Below, one piece after another: positions 28,279 to 38,993 of a DNA stretch of 64,000 nucleotides (position 1 is its first letter; each line of letters starts with the position of its first letter). The stretch comes from Deltaproteobacteria bacterium (GTDB lineage Bacteria > Desulfobacterota > Deferrisomatia > Deferrisomatales > BM512): positions 1-64,000 of the forward strand of contig JAUVAU010000006.1 in NCBI GenBank assembly GCA_030591565.1, given 5' to 3'. A program made the translations under genes and the position numbers. The notes below the pieces were generated by a model. The model ran no database searches, was not told where the DNA came from, and worked only from the letters and a program-made list of their open reading frames with translations.

Positions 28279-31200
28279 TTGTCAATATTTGAGAATCCCC
28301 GTCAGTTGCTAAAAAAGCTGGAAGCCCAGGCGGCGGTACGCGAGCGAGCCAGAAAAAGCGGCTGCAGCATAGAGAATATGCACGTCCACATGGGTCCCCA
28401 CGCCCTGCGCCTGGATGGCGAAGCGATCGATTCAGACGCCCTGGCGACCTTCAAGGTCTCAATCGACGCCGACGGCGACGAGGCGGGCCACCATTGCAGC
28501 TGCAACTTTGACGGCGTCTGCTCCCACGCTCTACAGCTGGCCCGCCACTGGGCCAGACACAGGTATACCCACCAGAGCTCAGGGCAGAGCCGTTGGCGAA
28601 AACTGATAGAGCGCCTCGCCCCCTTCAAGAAACCCCCGCTGCCGCCCCCGGGCCACGAGGCTTTTGTCCACTGGCTTCAGCCATGCCGTCTTGAATCGGG
28701 CGGGTGGGGGCTGGAAATCCGCTGGAAGCTGCATAAGCCCGGACCCAAGTCCATCGGCAGGGGCAAGGTGGTCAAACCGGCGGAGGCAGCGTCCCCAGGC
28801 TTTGCGGCTGTCACCCCTCTCGACCGCCGGGTAATAGAGGCGGCCATCGGTACGACCATCGTAAAAGCAGCCAAGCGCGGTGAGCTGAAAGCCACCATCA
28901 TCAGGCCCGAGCCCACGGACCTTGATGCGGTTTTTCGCGCTCTCGCCCAGGCCCCCTATGTCTATTGGGAGAACGGGAGGCGAGTCTCCTTCGATCCGTT
29001 GGCCGCCATCCCCAAGATCATGGTCAGGGAGACGGGTGAGCGGGTGAACCTTTCGGTTGAATGGACCCTGGCCGACAACAGGGCGTGGGTGCCCGCCGAG
29101 CCGAGAATCTTCGCAGGTCCCGGTCCGTGGATCGAAGATGGCTGGGTGCTTCGTCCAATCTACGGCGTCGCCGACGGCCAGGCGCTTGAGGAGCTGATGG
29201 ATGAGGGCGCCTGGGTAAGCGCAGCCGAGGTCGGGTCCTTCCTCGGCACCGCCATGCCTGCGCTCCATAGCTGGGGGGCGCGAACCAGCGTGGAGGTCAG
29301 CCCAGGCCGCAACTTCATCGCCGACCTGGAGTGCATGCCGCGCCTATATCTGGAGGAAGACGCCAGGAAGCTCAGTGTTGTCCTGCGTTTCGGCTATGGC
29401 GAGATCGAGGTCGGGGACGACAACCCGCAGCCGGTGCTGATGATAGACGTGGGAGCCGAGCCGGTGTGCATCCAGCGCGACCTTGAGGCTGAGTTCGAGG
29501 CGGTGGGAGAGCTGCGCGAGGTGGGGCTGGTTCAGGTGGAGCCGGGGAGATTCGAGGCCTCAGGTGACGATGCGCTGGAGTTCCTGCTCACCCATCTGCC
29601 TGTGCTGGCGGAGCGGTGGCAGATTTTCGGGCGCAATTCCATCGTTCGCCACAGGGTAAGTCGCAACCAGTTGACCATGAACGTCGCGGTCAAGTCGGGT
29701 GTGGATTGGCTTGAAGTGAATGCCGAGGCCAAGAGCGATGGCGACCCGGTTGAGATCGAGCGCATACTGAAGGCGTTGAAAAAGGGGTCGAGGTTCGTTC
29801 GTTTGAGTGACGGCGCCCACGGAATCATCCCCGACAAATGGCGCGCAGGGATGGTCGGATTATTGGAACAGCTCGGTGTCGGCTCCGAGCCTGAAAAAAG
29901 CAGCCTCTTCATGGCCCCCGTCGCAGATGAGTTGGCCCGGTTTGCCGACGAGGTCATCACCGACGACGGCGAAGATTGGCGCGATTATCTGATCAAGCTG
30001 CTCGATGGTTCCGCCGCAACCGAGCGGGAGCTACCCCAGGGGATCGACTGCGAACTGCGCCCCTACCAGGAGCGCGGCTACCAGTGGCTTGGCTTCCTCG
30101 ACGTTGCGGGGGTGGGCGGCATCCTTGCCGATGACATGGGGTTGGGCAAGACGATACAGGCGCTGACCCTGCTAAGCTGGGAGAAGCACAACACCTCCAA
30201 CGGCCCCAGCCTGGTCATCGCGCCAACCTCGGTCGTGCCCAACTGGGACAATGAGACCAAACGCCATGCTCCGGGGCTGACACCGTTGCGCTACCATGGC
30301 GCAGATCGTGGAAAGATTCTGGACAGCCTCGAAGGGGCGGACGTCGTCATAACCAGCTACGCCATAACCCGACGCGACATCGAGCAGCTTGAAAAGATCG
30401 ACTGGAACTATGTGATCCTGGATGAAGCGCAGGCGATAAAGAATGCCGCCACGGCCACAGCGCGCGCGGTAAAGAGGCTAAAAGCGCGGCGCAGGCTTGC
30501 GCTCACCGGCACCCCGCTGGAAAACCATCTGGGAGAGCTGTGGAGTCATTTCAACTTCCTGAACCCGGGGCTTTTGGGGTCGCAAAAACAGTTTGCGGAA
30601 AAATTCGAGCGTCCTATCCATAAGGGGGACGAGCACGCGGTCGAGCTGCTAAAGGGGCGCATCGCACCCTTCATCCTGCGACGCATGAAGAGCGAAGTGG
30701 CCCCGGAGCTGCCGCCCAAGATCGAGAATATCCTCGGGAGCGAGTTCAACCCGGCCCAGGAGCAGCTCTACAACTCCCTGCTCGACGCCGGCAGGGAGAA
30801 GGTACGCCGCGCCATCGAGGAGAAGGGGGTCGGCGGCGCTCGCACCTCGATCCTGGAGGTGCTGCTGCGCCTGCGCCAAACCTGCTGCCACCCGCAGGTC
30901 TTGCCCGGTGGCCTTGGCGACGGGATCGGGTCGGCCAAGTTCGATCAGTTCTGTGACTTCGTCACCGAGGTGGTCGAGGAGGGCAACCGCGTGCTGGTCT
31001 ACAGCCAGTTCGTTAAAGTGCTGAAGATAATGAAGAATTGGTTTGAGGAGGCGGGGATCAACCACCTCTACATGGATGGTTCGACACGAAACCGCGAGAA
31101 GCTGGTGAACCGGTTCCAGACCGACGCTTCGGTAAGCTCATTTCTGGTGAGCCTCAAGGCCGGCGGCACCGGGCTGAACCTGACGGCGGCGGATTATGTT

Positions 31201-31443
31201 ATCATATACGACCCCTGGTGGAACCCCTCGGTGGAGGCGCAGGCGACCGATCGCGCCCACCGCATCGGCAGAGTCAACACGGTGTTCGCCTACAGGATGG
31301 TCGCCAGGAACTCGGTGGAGGAGAAGATTCAGCTCCTCAAAGAAAAAAAGATGGAGCTGACAGACAAGTTCATCACCTCGCAGGCGGGAGGAGGGGGTAT
31401 CCCGTTGGCGGAGGATCAAATCATGAGTCTATTCGACAGATAA
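28279..31443 (+). CDS. SNF2/Rad54-family helicase with N-terminal SWIM-like zinc motif
   Basis: CSCNFDGVCSHALQLARH; ILADDMGLGKTIQAL; DEAQAIKN; LKAGGTGLNLTAADYVI; ATDRAHRIGR; start approximate. Confidence 0.92.
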   Translation: MSIFENPRQLLKKLEAQAAVRERARKSGCSIENMHVHMGPHALRLDGEAIDSDALATFKVSIDADGDEAGHHCSCNFDGVCSHALQLARHWARHRYTHQSSGQSRWRKLIERLAPFKKPPLPPPGHEAFVHWLQPCRLESGGWGLEIRWKLHKPGPKSIGRGKVVKPAEAASPGFAAVTPLDRRVIEAAIGTTIVKAAKRGELKATIIRPEPTDLDAVFRALAQAPYVYWENGRRVSFDPLAAIPKIMVRETGERVNLSVEWTLADNRAWVPAEPRIFAGPGPWIEDGWVLRPIYGVADGQALEELMDEGAWVSAAEVGSFLGTAMPALHSWGARTSVEVSPGRNFIADLECMPRLYLEEDARKLSVVLRFGYGEIEVGDDNPQPVLMIDVGAEPVCIQRDLEAEFEAVGELREVGLVQVEPGRFEASGDDALEFLLTHLPVLAERWQIFGRNSIVRHRVSRNQLTMNVAVKSGVDWLEVNAEAKSDGDPVEIERILKALKKGSRFVRLSDGAHGIIPDKWRAGMVGLLEQLGVGSEPEKSSLFMAPVADELARFADEVITDDGEDWRDYLIKLLDGSAATERELPQGIDCELRPYQERGYQWLGFLDVAGVGGILADDMGLGKTIQALTLLSWEKHNTSNGPSLVIAPTSVVPNWDNETKRHAPGLTPLRYHGADRGKILDSLEGADVVITSYAITRRDIEQLEKIDWNYVILDEAQAIKNAATATARAVKRLKARRRLALTGTPLENHLGELWSHFNFLNPGLLGSQKQFAEKFERPIHKGDEHAVELLKGRIAPFILRRMKSEVAPELPPKIENILGSEFNPAQEQLYNSLLDAGREKVRRAIEEKGVGGARTSILEVLLRLRQTCCHPQVLPGGLGDGIGSAKFDQFCDFVTEVVEEGNRVLVYSQFVKVLKIMKNWFEEAGINHLYMDGSTRNREKLVNRFQTDASVSSFLVSLKAGGTGLNLTAADYVIIYDPWWNPSVEAQATDRAHRIGRVNTVFAYRMVARNSVEEKIQLLKEKKMELTDKFITSQAGGGGIPLAEDQIMSLFDR

Positions 31444-31472
31444 TGGCCTGGGCGATAACAGGGAGGCTATGA

Positions 31473-31661
31473 ATGGGTTGCGATAATCAAAAATGTGGCG
31501 ACAACTGCCCCTGTACCTACGCGGGCTGCGAGCGCCACGGCAATTGCTGCCAGTGCGTCGCCTACCACCGCGACAGGAATGAGATGGTCGCCTGCTACTT
31601 CACCCCTGAAGTGGAAAAAACCTGGGACCGTTCGATGGCCCGCTTCCTCTCACAGTATTAA
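31473..31661 (+). CDS. Small cysteine-rich DUF6485-like protein
   Basis: MGCDNQKCGDNCPCTYAGCERHGNCCQCVAYHR. Confidence 0.7.
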   Translation: MGCDNQKCGDNCPCTYAGCERHGNCCQCVAYHRDRNEMVACYFTPEVEKTWDRSMARFLSQY

Positions 31662-31697
31662 GTGACGGGCAGTATAAGTGACGGGCAGTTCAAGTAA

Positions 31698-31825
31698 TCA
31701 CCTGTTGAGGTTCCAGTCGTAGTCCAGGTATTCAATCTCCAGCCGTGCGCCGCCGGCATGTAGCGCCTCGCGCAAGCGCGAATCGGCCAAAATTGCCCTT
31801 GGCAACTTCCGGCACTTTTTAAAAC
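31698..31825 (-). pseudogene. Possible 3' remnant of a coding sequence
   Basis: Reverse-strand frame reads ...KLPRAILADSRLREALHAGGARLEIEYLDYDWNLNR-stop with host-like codon usage; no plausible start or full-length ORF. Confidence 0.3.
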
Positions 31826-31890
31826 TACGCTGGTTATGTATACTCCTTGCGAAGATGGTAATGATTAACTCTAATTCAGGGAGATTTGGG

Positions 31891-32394
31891 ATGATTAGCG
31901 AAAAACTCGGAGCGGCGATAAACGATCAGGTAAACAAGGAATGGTGGTCGGCGGGCATCTATAAGGCTATTGAGGCCTACTACTCCTCCAATGACCTGCC
32001 CGGCCTGGCCAACTATTTCAATATTCAGGCCCTTGAAGAGCTGTCCCACGGTGAGAAGCTCTTTGAATACATGCTTGAAGTGGGCGCGAAGGTTGAGCTG
32101 AAACCCTTCCCGGAGATCAAGGGTGATTACTCCTCCGCATTGGACGCGGCCCAGTACGCGCTGGACCATGAGAAGCTGGTCACCTCGCTCATAAACGACC
32201 TGATGACGCTGGCGAAGGAAGAGAACGACCACGCGGCGCAGATAATGCTCCAGTGGTTCGTCACCGAGCAGGTTGAAGAGGTCGCCAGCGCGCAGCAGCT
32301 CGCAAGCGATCTCAAGGTTGTAGAGGGTGACGGACGCGGGCTGCTCATGGTCGACAGGGAGATGGGGCAGAGGAGTTTCGCTGCACCAGAATAA
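31891..32394 (+). CDS. ftnA: Ferritin
   Basis: INDQVNKEWWSAGIYKAIEAYYSSNDLPGLANYFNIQALEELSHGEKLFEYM, WFVTEQVEEVA; ORF track start 31855. Confidence 0.93.
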   Translation: MISEKLGAAINDQVNKEWWSAGIYKAIEAYYSSNDLPGLANYFNIQALEELSHGEKLFEYMLEVGAKVELKPFPEIKGDYSSALDAAQYALDHEKLVTSLINDLMTLAKEENDHAAQIMLQWFVTEQVEEVASAQQLASDLKVVEGDGRGLLMVDREMGQRSFAAPE

Positions 32395-32424
32395 AAGAAA
32401 TTATCTAAGGGTAAAAACAGGGAA

Positions 32425-32449
32425 GGGAGGCTTTTAAAAGAGCCTCCCT
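32425..32449 (+). terminator. Terminator-like hairpin, left copy of a duplicated pair
   Basis: GGGAGGCTTTTAAAAGAGCCTCCCT; near-identical copy at 32681-32706. Confidence 0.8.
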
Positions 32450-32680
32450 CAGGCTGCTGACAAAGTCAAGAAGGGGCAATTCTCAAAGGAATTGCCCCTT
32501 CTCTCGTTTAATCCGGCAAACCCCGGCTCAGCCTGACAGATCGCTGTAAACTTTGAATTTTATTCGAGAACAAGGAAGCCTCAAAAAATGACCGCAGGCA
32601 TACTGACAGGTATTTCGAGGATCATTTTTTCAGGCTGACACCGTCAATCGGATAAAAGGCGGAGTTTATCAGCGATCTGA
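32450..32680 (-). repeat. Dispersed intergenic element, A/B hybrid (copy A5), inserted between duplicated terminator hairpins
   Basis: Reverse complement has the element core AAAAAATGATCCTCGAAATACCTGTCAGTATGCCTGCGGTCATTTTTT and the inner AAGGGGCAATTC...GAATTGCCCCTT hairpin also in the 61.6 kb copy. Confidence 0.92.
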
Positions 32681-32712
32681 GGGAGGCTTTTAAAAAGAGC
32701 CTCCCTTTTTTA
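32681..32712 (+). terminator. Terminator hairpin with T tract, right copy of duplicated pair
   Basis: GGGAGGCTTTTAAAAAGAGCCTCCCTTTTTT. Confidence 0.85.
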
Positions 32713-33303
32713 TGTGATGGCCCAGGCAGAATATAGCGCCATCAGGCCGAAGAGGATGAAGAGCGAGCCCGCGACCAGCCCGACGGTGCGAGCGGGCAAC
32801 CTGCCCAGAACCTTTTTCCCCAAGAGTGCGCCTATTGCGGAGACGGTCCAGAGCGCAAGTGTTGAGCCGACAAATACCATAAGCGCCGCCTCATAGCGGG
32901 CCGCCATCGCTGCGGTGGCGAGCTGGGTCTTGTCGCCCAGTTCGGCCAGGAAGATCATCGCGAAGGAGGTGAAAAAGATGGAGTTGGTTAAGCCCTTGCG
33001 CTCCTCATCGCTCTCCTCAGTGCCGCCCCTCAGGGCGAGTATGCCGAAGACTATGAAGAGCAGCCCCGCGCCGGTTTGGGTCCAGAAGGGATCGAAAAAG
33101 TTGTTGGCGAGGGTTCCTGCTGCGACCGCCATGATGTTCAGCACAACGAACGCCGCTGCCGCCCCGGCCAATACTGCGCGCCAGCTGTGACGCGCGCTGA
33201 GCGCCATGACCGCGAGCTGGGTTTTGTCGCCAAGCTCGGCTACGAAGATCAATCCGAAGGTGGCGCCAAAGGCGCCAAGGCCAGTTGTCAGACCAGGTTC
33301 CAT
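32710..33303 (-). CDS. TMEM165/GDT1-family (UPF0016) cation transporter
   Basis: Duplicated FVAELGDKTQLAVMAL / FLAELGDKTQLATAAM motif. Confidence 0.95.
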   Translation of the reverse strand: MEPGLTTGLGAFGATFGLIFVAELGDKTQLAVMALSARHSWRAVLAGAAAAFVVLNIMAVAAGTLANNFFDPFWTQTGAGLLFIVFGILALRGGTEESDEERKGLTNSIFFTSFAMIFLAELGDKTQLATAAMAARYEAALMVFVGSTLALWTVSAIGALLGKKVLGRLPARTVGLVAGSLFILFGLMALYSAWAIT

Positions 33304-33393
33304 TCCCAAGTCCCCTATCGCAATGCCGAGCCTCTACGGTTCGACTTTTCTACCTTGACGAGAGGGGAAGTTTAACACTTTTTGGGATGAATT

Positions 33394-33828
33394 TTAACTT
33401 TCGGAGCAGCAGTTTCCGCCGCAACCGCTGCTTTTTGCGCTTTTCCCGCTGTTGGCGGGCATATCATCCATACGGCCCACATGCTCGGCGGAGAAGCCGG
33501 CTTTGCCTACTATGTCGGCCAGCTTTGCGGGCTGGGAGGTCGCCGGGTCATACTCCACGGCAACCAGCCCGCGCGGGATGTTGACCGCGACATCGGTGAC
33601 GCCGGGGGTGGCGTTGAGCGCTTTTGTTATGGTGGCCTCGCACGACCCGCAGGTCATCCCCTTCACTTTCAATATGGCGATATTGGAAGGGGTGGTACCC
33701 TGCACCTGCGCCTGCACGGCCGGTGTTGCCTGGGGCGCAATAGCCGGTTCGCTATCCTTGACCACAGTTGTCACTGCTATCGTCAGCACGGCCATGACGG
33801 CCAGCGCGGTCCAGCGCATATCCCACAT
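33394..33828 (-). CDS. Heavy-metal-associated (HMA) domain protein, membrane-anchored
   Basis: LKVKGMTCGSCEATITKALNATPGVTDVAVN; N-terminal hydrophobic segment; C-terminal SSGCGGNCCSES. Confidence 0.9.
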   Translation of the reverse strand: MWDMRWTALAVMAVLTIAVTTVVKDSEPAIAPQATPAVQAQVQGTTPSNIAILKVKGMTCGSCEATITKALNATPGVTDVAVNIPRGLVAVEYDPATSQPAKLADIVGKAGFSAEHVGRMDDMPANSGKSAKSSGCGGNCCSES

Positions 33829-33870
33829 AAGCTACTCCATTCTTAAAGGGGAAGAATTTCCACTACCCAG

Positions 33871-34105
33871 TAGTTTGTTGAAAAACCCCGGATATCCTCC
33901 GATTGACGTTGTCAGGGGCGAAAAATGATCCTCGAAATACCTATCAGTATGCCTGCGGTCATTTTTAGCCCCTTCCTAGTTCTCGAAGGATCTTCGGGGT
34001 TTCCAGTTTATCGTGGCTTAGTTAGAGGTTTGCCCGACATCGGCTAAAATCTCCGATTTAGCGTTACGCTCCCGCTTCGGGAGAGTTTTTCGGAGAGCCG
34101 CCTAT
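33871..34105 (+). repeat. Dispersed intergenic element, subfamily B (copy B3)
   Basis: TTGTTGAAAAACCCCGGATATCCTCCGATTGACGTTGTCAGGGGCGAAAAATGATCC...GCTTCGGGAGAGTTTTTCGGAGAGCCGCC. Confidence 0.93.
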
Positions 34106-34150
34106 AAAGATACCAGAAGCATCCTTGCGGAGGCTGGAGTCACCTCACGT

Positions 34151-34483
34151 TTATTTGGATTTGTAGCGGGCCGGGTCGTCAAAAAAGTCGATGGCGGCTA
34201 CATCGGTGAGGCAGAGCGCCTCATGGACGCCATCTTTGTCGATAACGTAGACCTCGCCGGGGCCGTATACCTTCGTGACCCCCTCAATGGTCAACTTGAG
34301 TTGGCCGCTCACCACTATCCCCCACTGGGCGCAGTGGCTGTGGGGCGGGACAACGGTGCCTTTGGGCAGCTTGAAGAAGAGCGCCTGGTGTTTTTCGCCC
34401 TGGAGCAGTCGGGAGTAGACGCCCTCGAAGGGGATGTCCGCCTCGGGCATTTTGTCTATGAAGTCGGAGTAGATTTTTTCCAT
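34151..34483 (-). CDS. Cupin-domain protein
   Basis: KLPKGTVVPPHSHCAQWGIVVSGQLKLTIEG...YGPGEVYVI; ORF track start 34498. Confidence 0.85.
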   Translation of the reverse strand: MEKIYSDFIDKMPEADIPFEGVYSRLLQGEKHQALFFKLPKGTVVPPHSHCAQWGIVVSGQLKLTIEGVTKVYGPGEVYVIDKDGVHEALCLTDVAAIDFFDDPARYKSK

Positions 34484-34707
34484 CATGCTTTCCTCCATTC
34501 ACCTTCAAAAAAGTGATTACCAAGGCCAAAATACCATGAAGAGAGGCTCAGTTGCGAGCCAAGGTGTATGGGTCGCCAACCCCTGTTTTTTTGGTGGAGA
34601 AAAGCGGGGCGCAGAGGTGGGGATTATTTGCCCGACTTCGGTTGACACGCCCCCCCCCGCCACCTATCATCCGCTAACTGTATTTCCCCTCAGGAAAGGC
34701 AAAGTCA

Positions 34708-35331
34708 ATGGCGGTTTATTCAGGTGCAGTCAGGTTCAGGCGTTACCAGGTTTTGGGGAAAATCCCCGAAGACCCGGCGACGACATATTCCGAAAAAATC
34801 AAACATTTCAGCTTTGATCCCCTCAGCGACGAGGACGTGCGCACCGAGGCGGTGGGCTGGGTGGCTACCGACGATTGGTTCGACACCGATCTCTATCCGG
34901 GCCGCATCGGGGTGGGGCGTCAGATTTTCATGACGCTGCGGCTCGACGAGCGCAAGATCCCCTCCAAAATTCTTGTCCACGAGTGCAAGAAGCTCGAAGC
35001 GGAGTGGAAAGAGAAGAATGATCGCGATCGCCTCAGCCGCTCCGAGCGCGATGACGTGAAGTCAATCGTCACACGCAACCTCAGCGCACGGGTGTTGCCC
35101 TCGGTGCGCGGGGTGGATTTTTGCTGGGACCTGGACCGCTCCGAGCTGCTTTTTTTCAGCTGCGCGGAGAAGGTCAACGAGTCCTTTCGCACTATTTTCG
35201 AGAAGACATTTACGGCGACGTTGCGCCCGCTCATCCCCTTTGCGCTTGCGGTGCGGGAGCTGGATGAAAAGGGTACGGCGCAGGCCTCGACTGTGTATGA
35301 GACACCCTTCGCCGAAGGGGAGGGCCGCTAA
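34708..35331 (+). CDS. RdgC-like recombination-associated protein
   Basis: FMTLRLDERKIPSKILVHECKKLEAEWKEKNDRDRLSRSERDDVKSIVTRNLSARVLPSVR resembles the RdgC core; family recognition only. Confidence 0.65.
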   Translation: MAVYSGAVRFRRYQVLGKIPEDPATTYSEKIKHFSFDPLSDEDVRTEAVGWVATDDWFDTDLYPGRIGVGRQIFMTLRLDERKIPSKILVHECKKLEAEWKEKNDRDRLSRSERDDVKSIVTRNLSARVLPSVRGVDFCWDLDRSELLFFSCAEKVNESFRTIFEKTFTATLRPLIPFALAVRELDEKGTAQASTVYETPFAEGEGR

Positions 35332-35864
35332 TGGATGTGCTAAAGGCGATAGATGACAAGGCGTTCTGGGGTTATGACTTTCTCACTTGGCTCTGGTTCA
35401 GGTCCGAGGGAGAGGGGGGCGAGTTCCAGTGCGGCTCCCACGGCCCCGCGAGTCTCTGGGTCGAGGACCACATGGTGCTTGAGAGCGATGTCAGCGACAG
35501 CAAGGAGAACATCCTCAAATCCGGTGAAGTCTCCAGCTCCGCCGAGGCCGCAGCAGCGCTGGCGGTGGGCAAGAAGGTCACCCGCGCACGTTTCGGCATG
35601 ATAAGGGGCGAGTTCCAGTGGAGCTTCCTCATTGATGGACGAACCTTCGACATCACCTCCATGAAGATTCCCAAGGTCGAATCCGAGGAGGAAGAAGATG
35701 ACGGCGCAGCCACGGCGCTGGTGCGCATGGGACACGTCAGGGTCTGCCTTGAAATAATTGACGAGCTTTTCGCCCAGTTCACCCAGCTGAGGGTATCGGG
35801 CGAATGGGGGAAGACCACTCTGGACGAGATGGCGCTGTGGATTTCGGAGAAGAAGGGCGGCTGA
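35331..35864 (+). CDS. Conserved hypothetical, translationally coupled to rdgC-like gene
   Basis: Start overlaps the preceding stop (TAATGG); MDVLKAIDDKAFWGYDFLTWLWFRSE. Confidence 0.75.
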   Translation: MDVLKAIDDKAFWGYDFLTWLWFRSEGEGGEFQCGSHGPASLWVEDHMVLESDVSDSKENILKSGEVSSSAEAAAALAVGKKVTRARFGMIRGEFQWSFLIDGRTFDITSMKIPKVESEEEEDDGAATALVRMGHVRVCLEIIDELFAQFTQLRVSGEWGKTTLDEMALWISEKKGG

Positions 35865-36067
35865 TGCTGAAGACGGTGCCCTACACACTCCTCATAGGGT
35901 TAGCCGTCGTAATGGCCCTGGCGCCGTTCACCCAAAAGCCGCACCTGATAGAAAAAGTACAGATGTTGCTGGCGGGGGAGCTTAAACGTCCGCTGGATAT
36001 ATTCGATCTCTTTTTCCACTCCGCTCCGCTCTTCGCGATCATCCTCAAATGGGTGACCAACAGGTAG
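35864..36067 (+). CDS. Small membrane protein, putative
   Basis: MLKTVPYTLLIGLAVVMALAPFTQKPHLIEKVQMLLAGELKRPLDIFDLFFHSAPLFAIILKWV; ORF track start 35804. Confidence 0.65.
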   Translation: MLKTVPYTLLIGLAVVMALAPFTQKPHLIEKVQMLLAGELKRPLDIFDLFFHSAPLFAIILKWVTNR

Positions 36068-36087
36068 CGCCAAGGGAGGCAGGCAAA

Positions 36088-37071
36088 ATGGGTTTTGACA
36101 GTTTACGCTCCATCGCCGGGAATTTTCAGCTCGCCAAATTGTTTATGACCGCCCTTGAGCTGGGAGTATTTGAGGTTCTGAACTCCGGCCCCCTTGACCA
36201 TGAAGAGCTGGCTGCAAAGATCGACGCCGATCCGCGCGCCACGAGAATCGCGGTGGATGCGCTGGTGGCGACCTCCCTAGTTGGAAAAGATGGTAAACGC
36301 TACTTCAACACGGATGATTGCAGCCGCTATCTGGTTAAAAAATCCCCCGATTACTGTGGCTCGCTCCTGCTCCACATGAACGCGACCTGGCGTGACTGGT
36401 CCGAGCTGGCCTGCACCTGGAAGCGGGGGTACGCGCTCTGCGAAAGAAAAGATGAGACGATTCCATCTGACCCGGCCGAGAATGAAAATTTCATCCTTGC
36501 GATGGAGGTGGTGACAAGGGATGCCGCCCCGATCATCGCCAAAAGGTTGGCGCTAGCGGACCGTAAGACGATACTGGACGTGGGCGCGGGACCGGGTAAC
36601 TATGCGCTCTGCTTTGCAGGGGAGGCTCCCCAGGCGACCGTGACGCACTTTGACCTCAGGCCCACGAGCGAGATCGCCAAAAAATTTGTGGCGGGCAAAG
36701 AGAACTCCGAACGCATCCGGTTTGTCTCCGGCGATTTTCTTGCCGACCCCCTTGGCGAGGGTTTCGATTTCATCTGGATGAGCCAAGTGCTCCACATGCT
36801 GGATGAAAAGGGCGCGGCCCGGCTTATAGCCAGGGCGGTCCAGGCGCTAAGTCCGGGTGGTACGCTCGCCGTGCATGAGCATTTTCTTGAGTCCTCGCGC
36901 ACCGCTCCCGTGCCGGCGGCGATCTTCAGTGTCCACATGCTCGCGGTGACCCATTCGGGGCGGGCATATGCGCATGGGGAGATTGGAAATTGGATGGTTG
37001 AGGCGGGATTGAATGTGGGCGAATTGATCGACTACGGCGGCGCTCCGAGGATTTTGGCAGCGACCAAATAA
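36088..37071 (+). CDS. SAM-dependent O-methyltransferase-type protein with dimerisation/wHTH domain
   Basis: ILDVGAGPGNYALCFAGEAP, FDFIWMSQVLHMLDE; ORF track start 36049. Confidence 0.88.
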   Translation: MGFDSLRSIAGNFQLAKLFMTALELGVFEVLNSGPLDHEELAAKIDADPRATRIAVDALVATSLVGKDGKRYFNTDDCSRYLVKKSPDYCGSLLLHMNATWRDWSELACTWKRGYALCERKDETIPSDPAENENFILAMEVVTRDAAPIIAKRLALADRKTILDVGAGPGNYALCFAGEAPQATVTHFDLRPTSEIAKKFVAGKENSERIRFVSGDFLADPLGEGFDFIWMSQVLHMLDEKGAARLIARAVQALSPGGTLAVHEHFLESSRTAPVPAAIFSVHMLAVTHSGRAYAHGEIGNWMVEAGLNVGELIDYGGAPRILAATK

Positions 37072-37147
37072 AGCACCTGTACACGTACTATTTTTATGTT
37101 ACCATCTCGCGGCTTTTGAAATTATTTTGCATTTTGAGGAGGCTTTA

Positions 37148-38752
<1,605 letters not shown>

Positions 38753-38763
38753 GTTGGTTGAGT

Positions 38764-38985
38764 AGATCGCTGGCAAAGCCTGTCTTTTCTCCGATTGACT
38801 TCGTCAGGCTAAGAAATGATCCTCGAAATACGACAAGTATTCCTCCGGTTATTTCTTATCACCTTCCTTGTTCTCGAAGAAAATCCAGCCCTTGTCAGCA
38901 ATCAGCCAGGCTGGGTAAGTAGACAGACAATTGCAAGTAGACAATTTTCCAGCCAACTTCCTTTTGTCTGCCTTTGTCAACAGCT
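38764..38985 (+). repeat. Dispersed intergenic element, subfamily A (copy A3)
   Basis: AGATCGCTGGCAAAGCCTGTC...CCTTTGTCAACAGC ends; right half matches A2. Confidence 0.93.
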
Positions 38986-38993
38986 TGGCGTCT

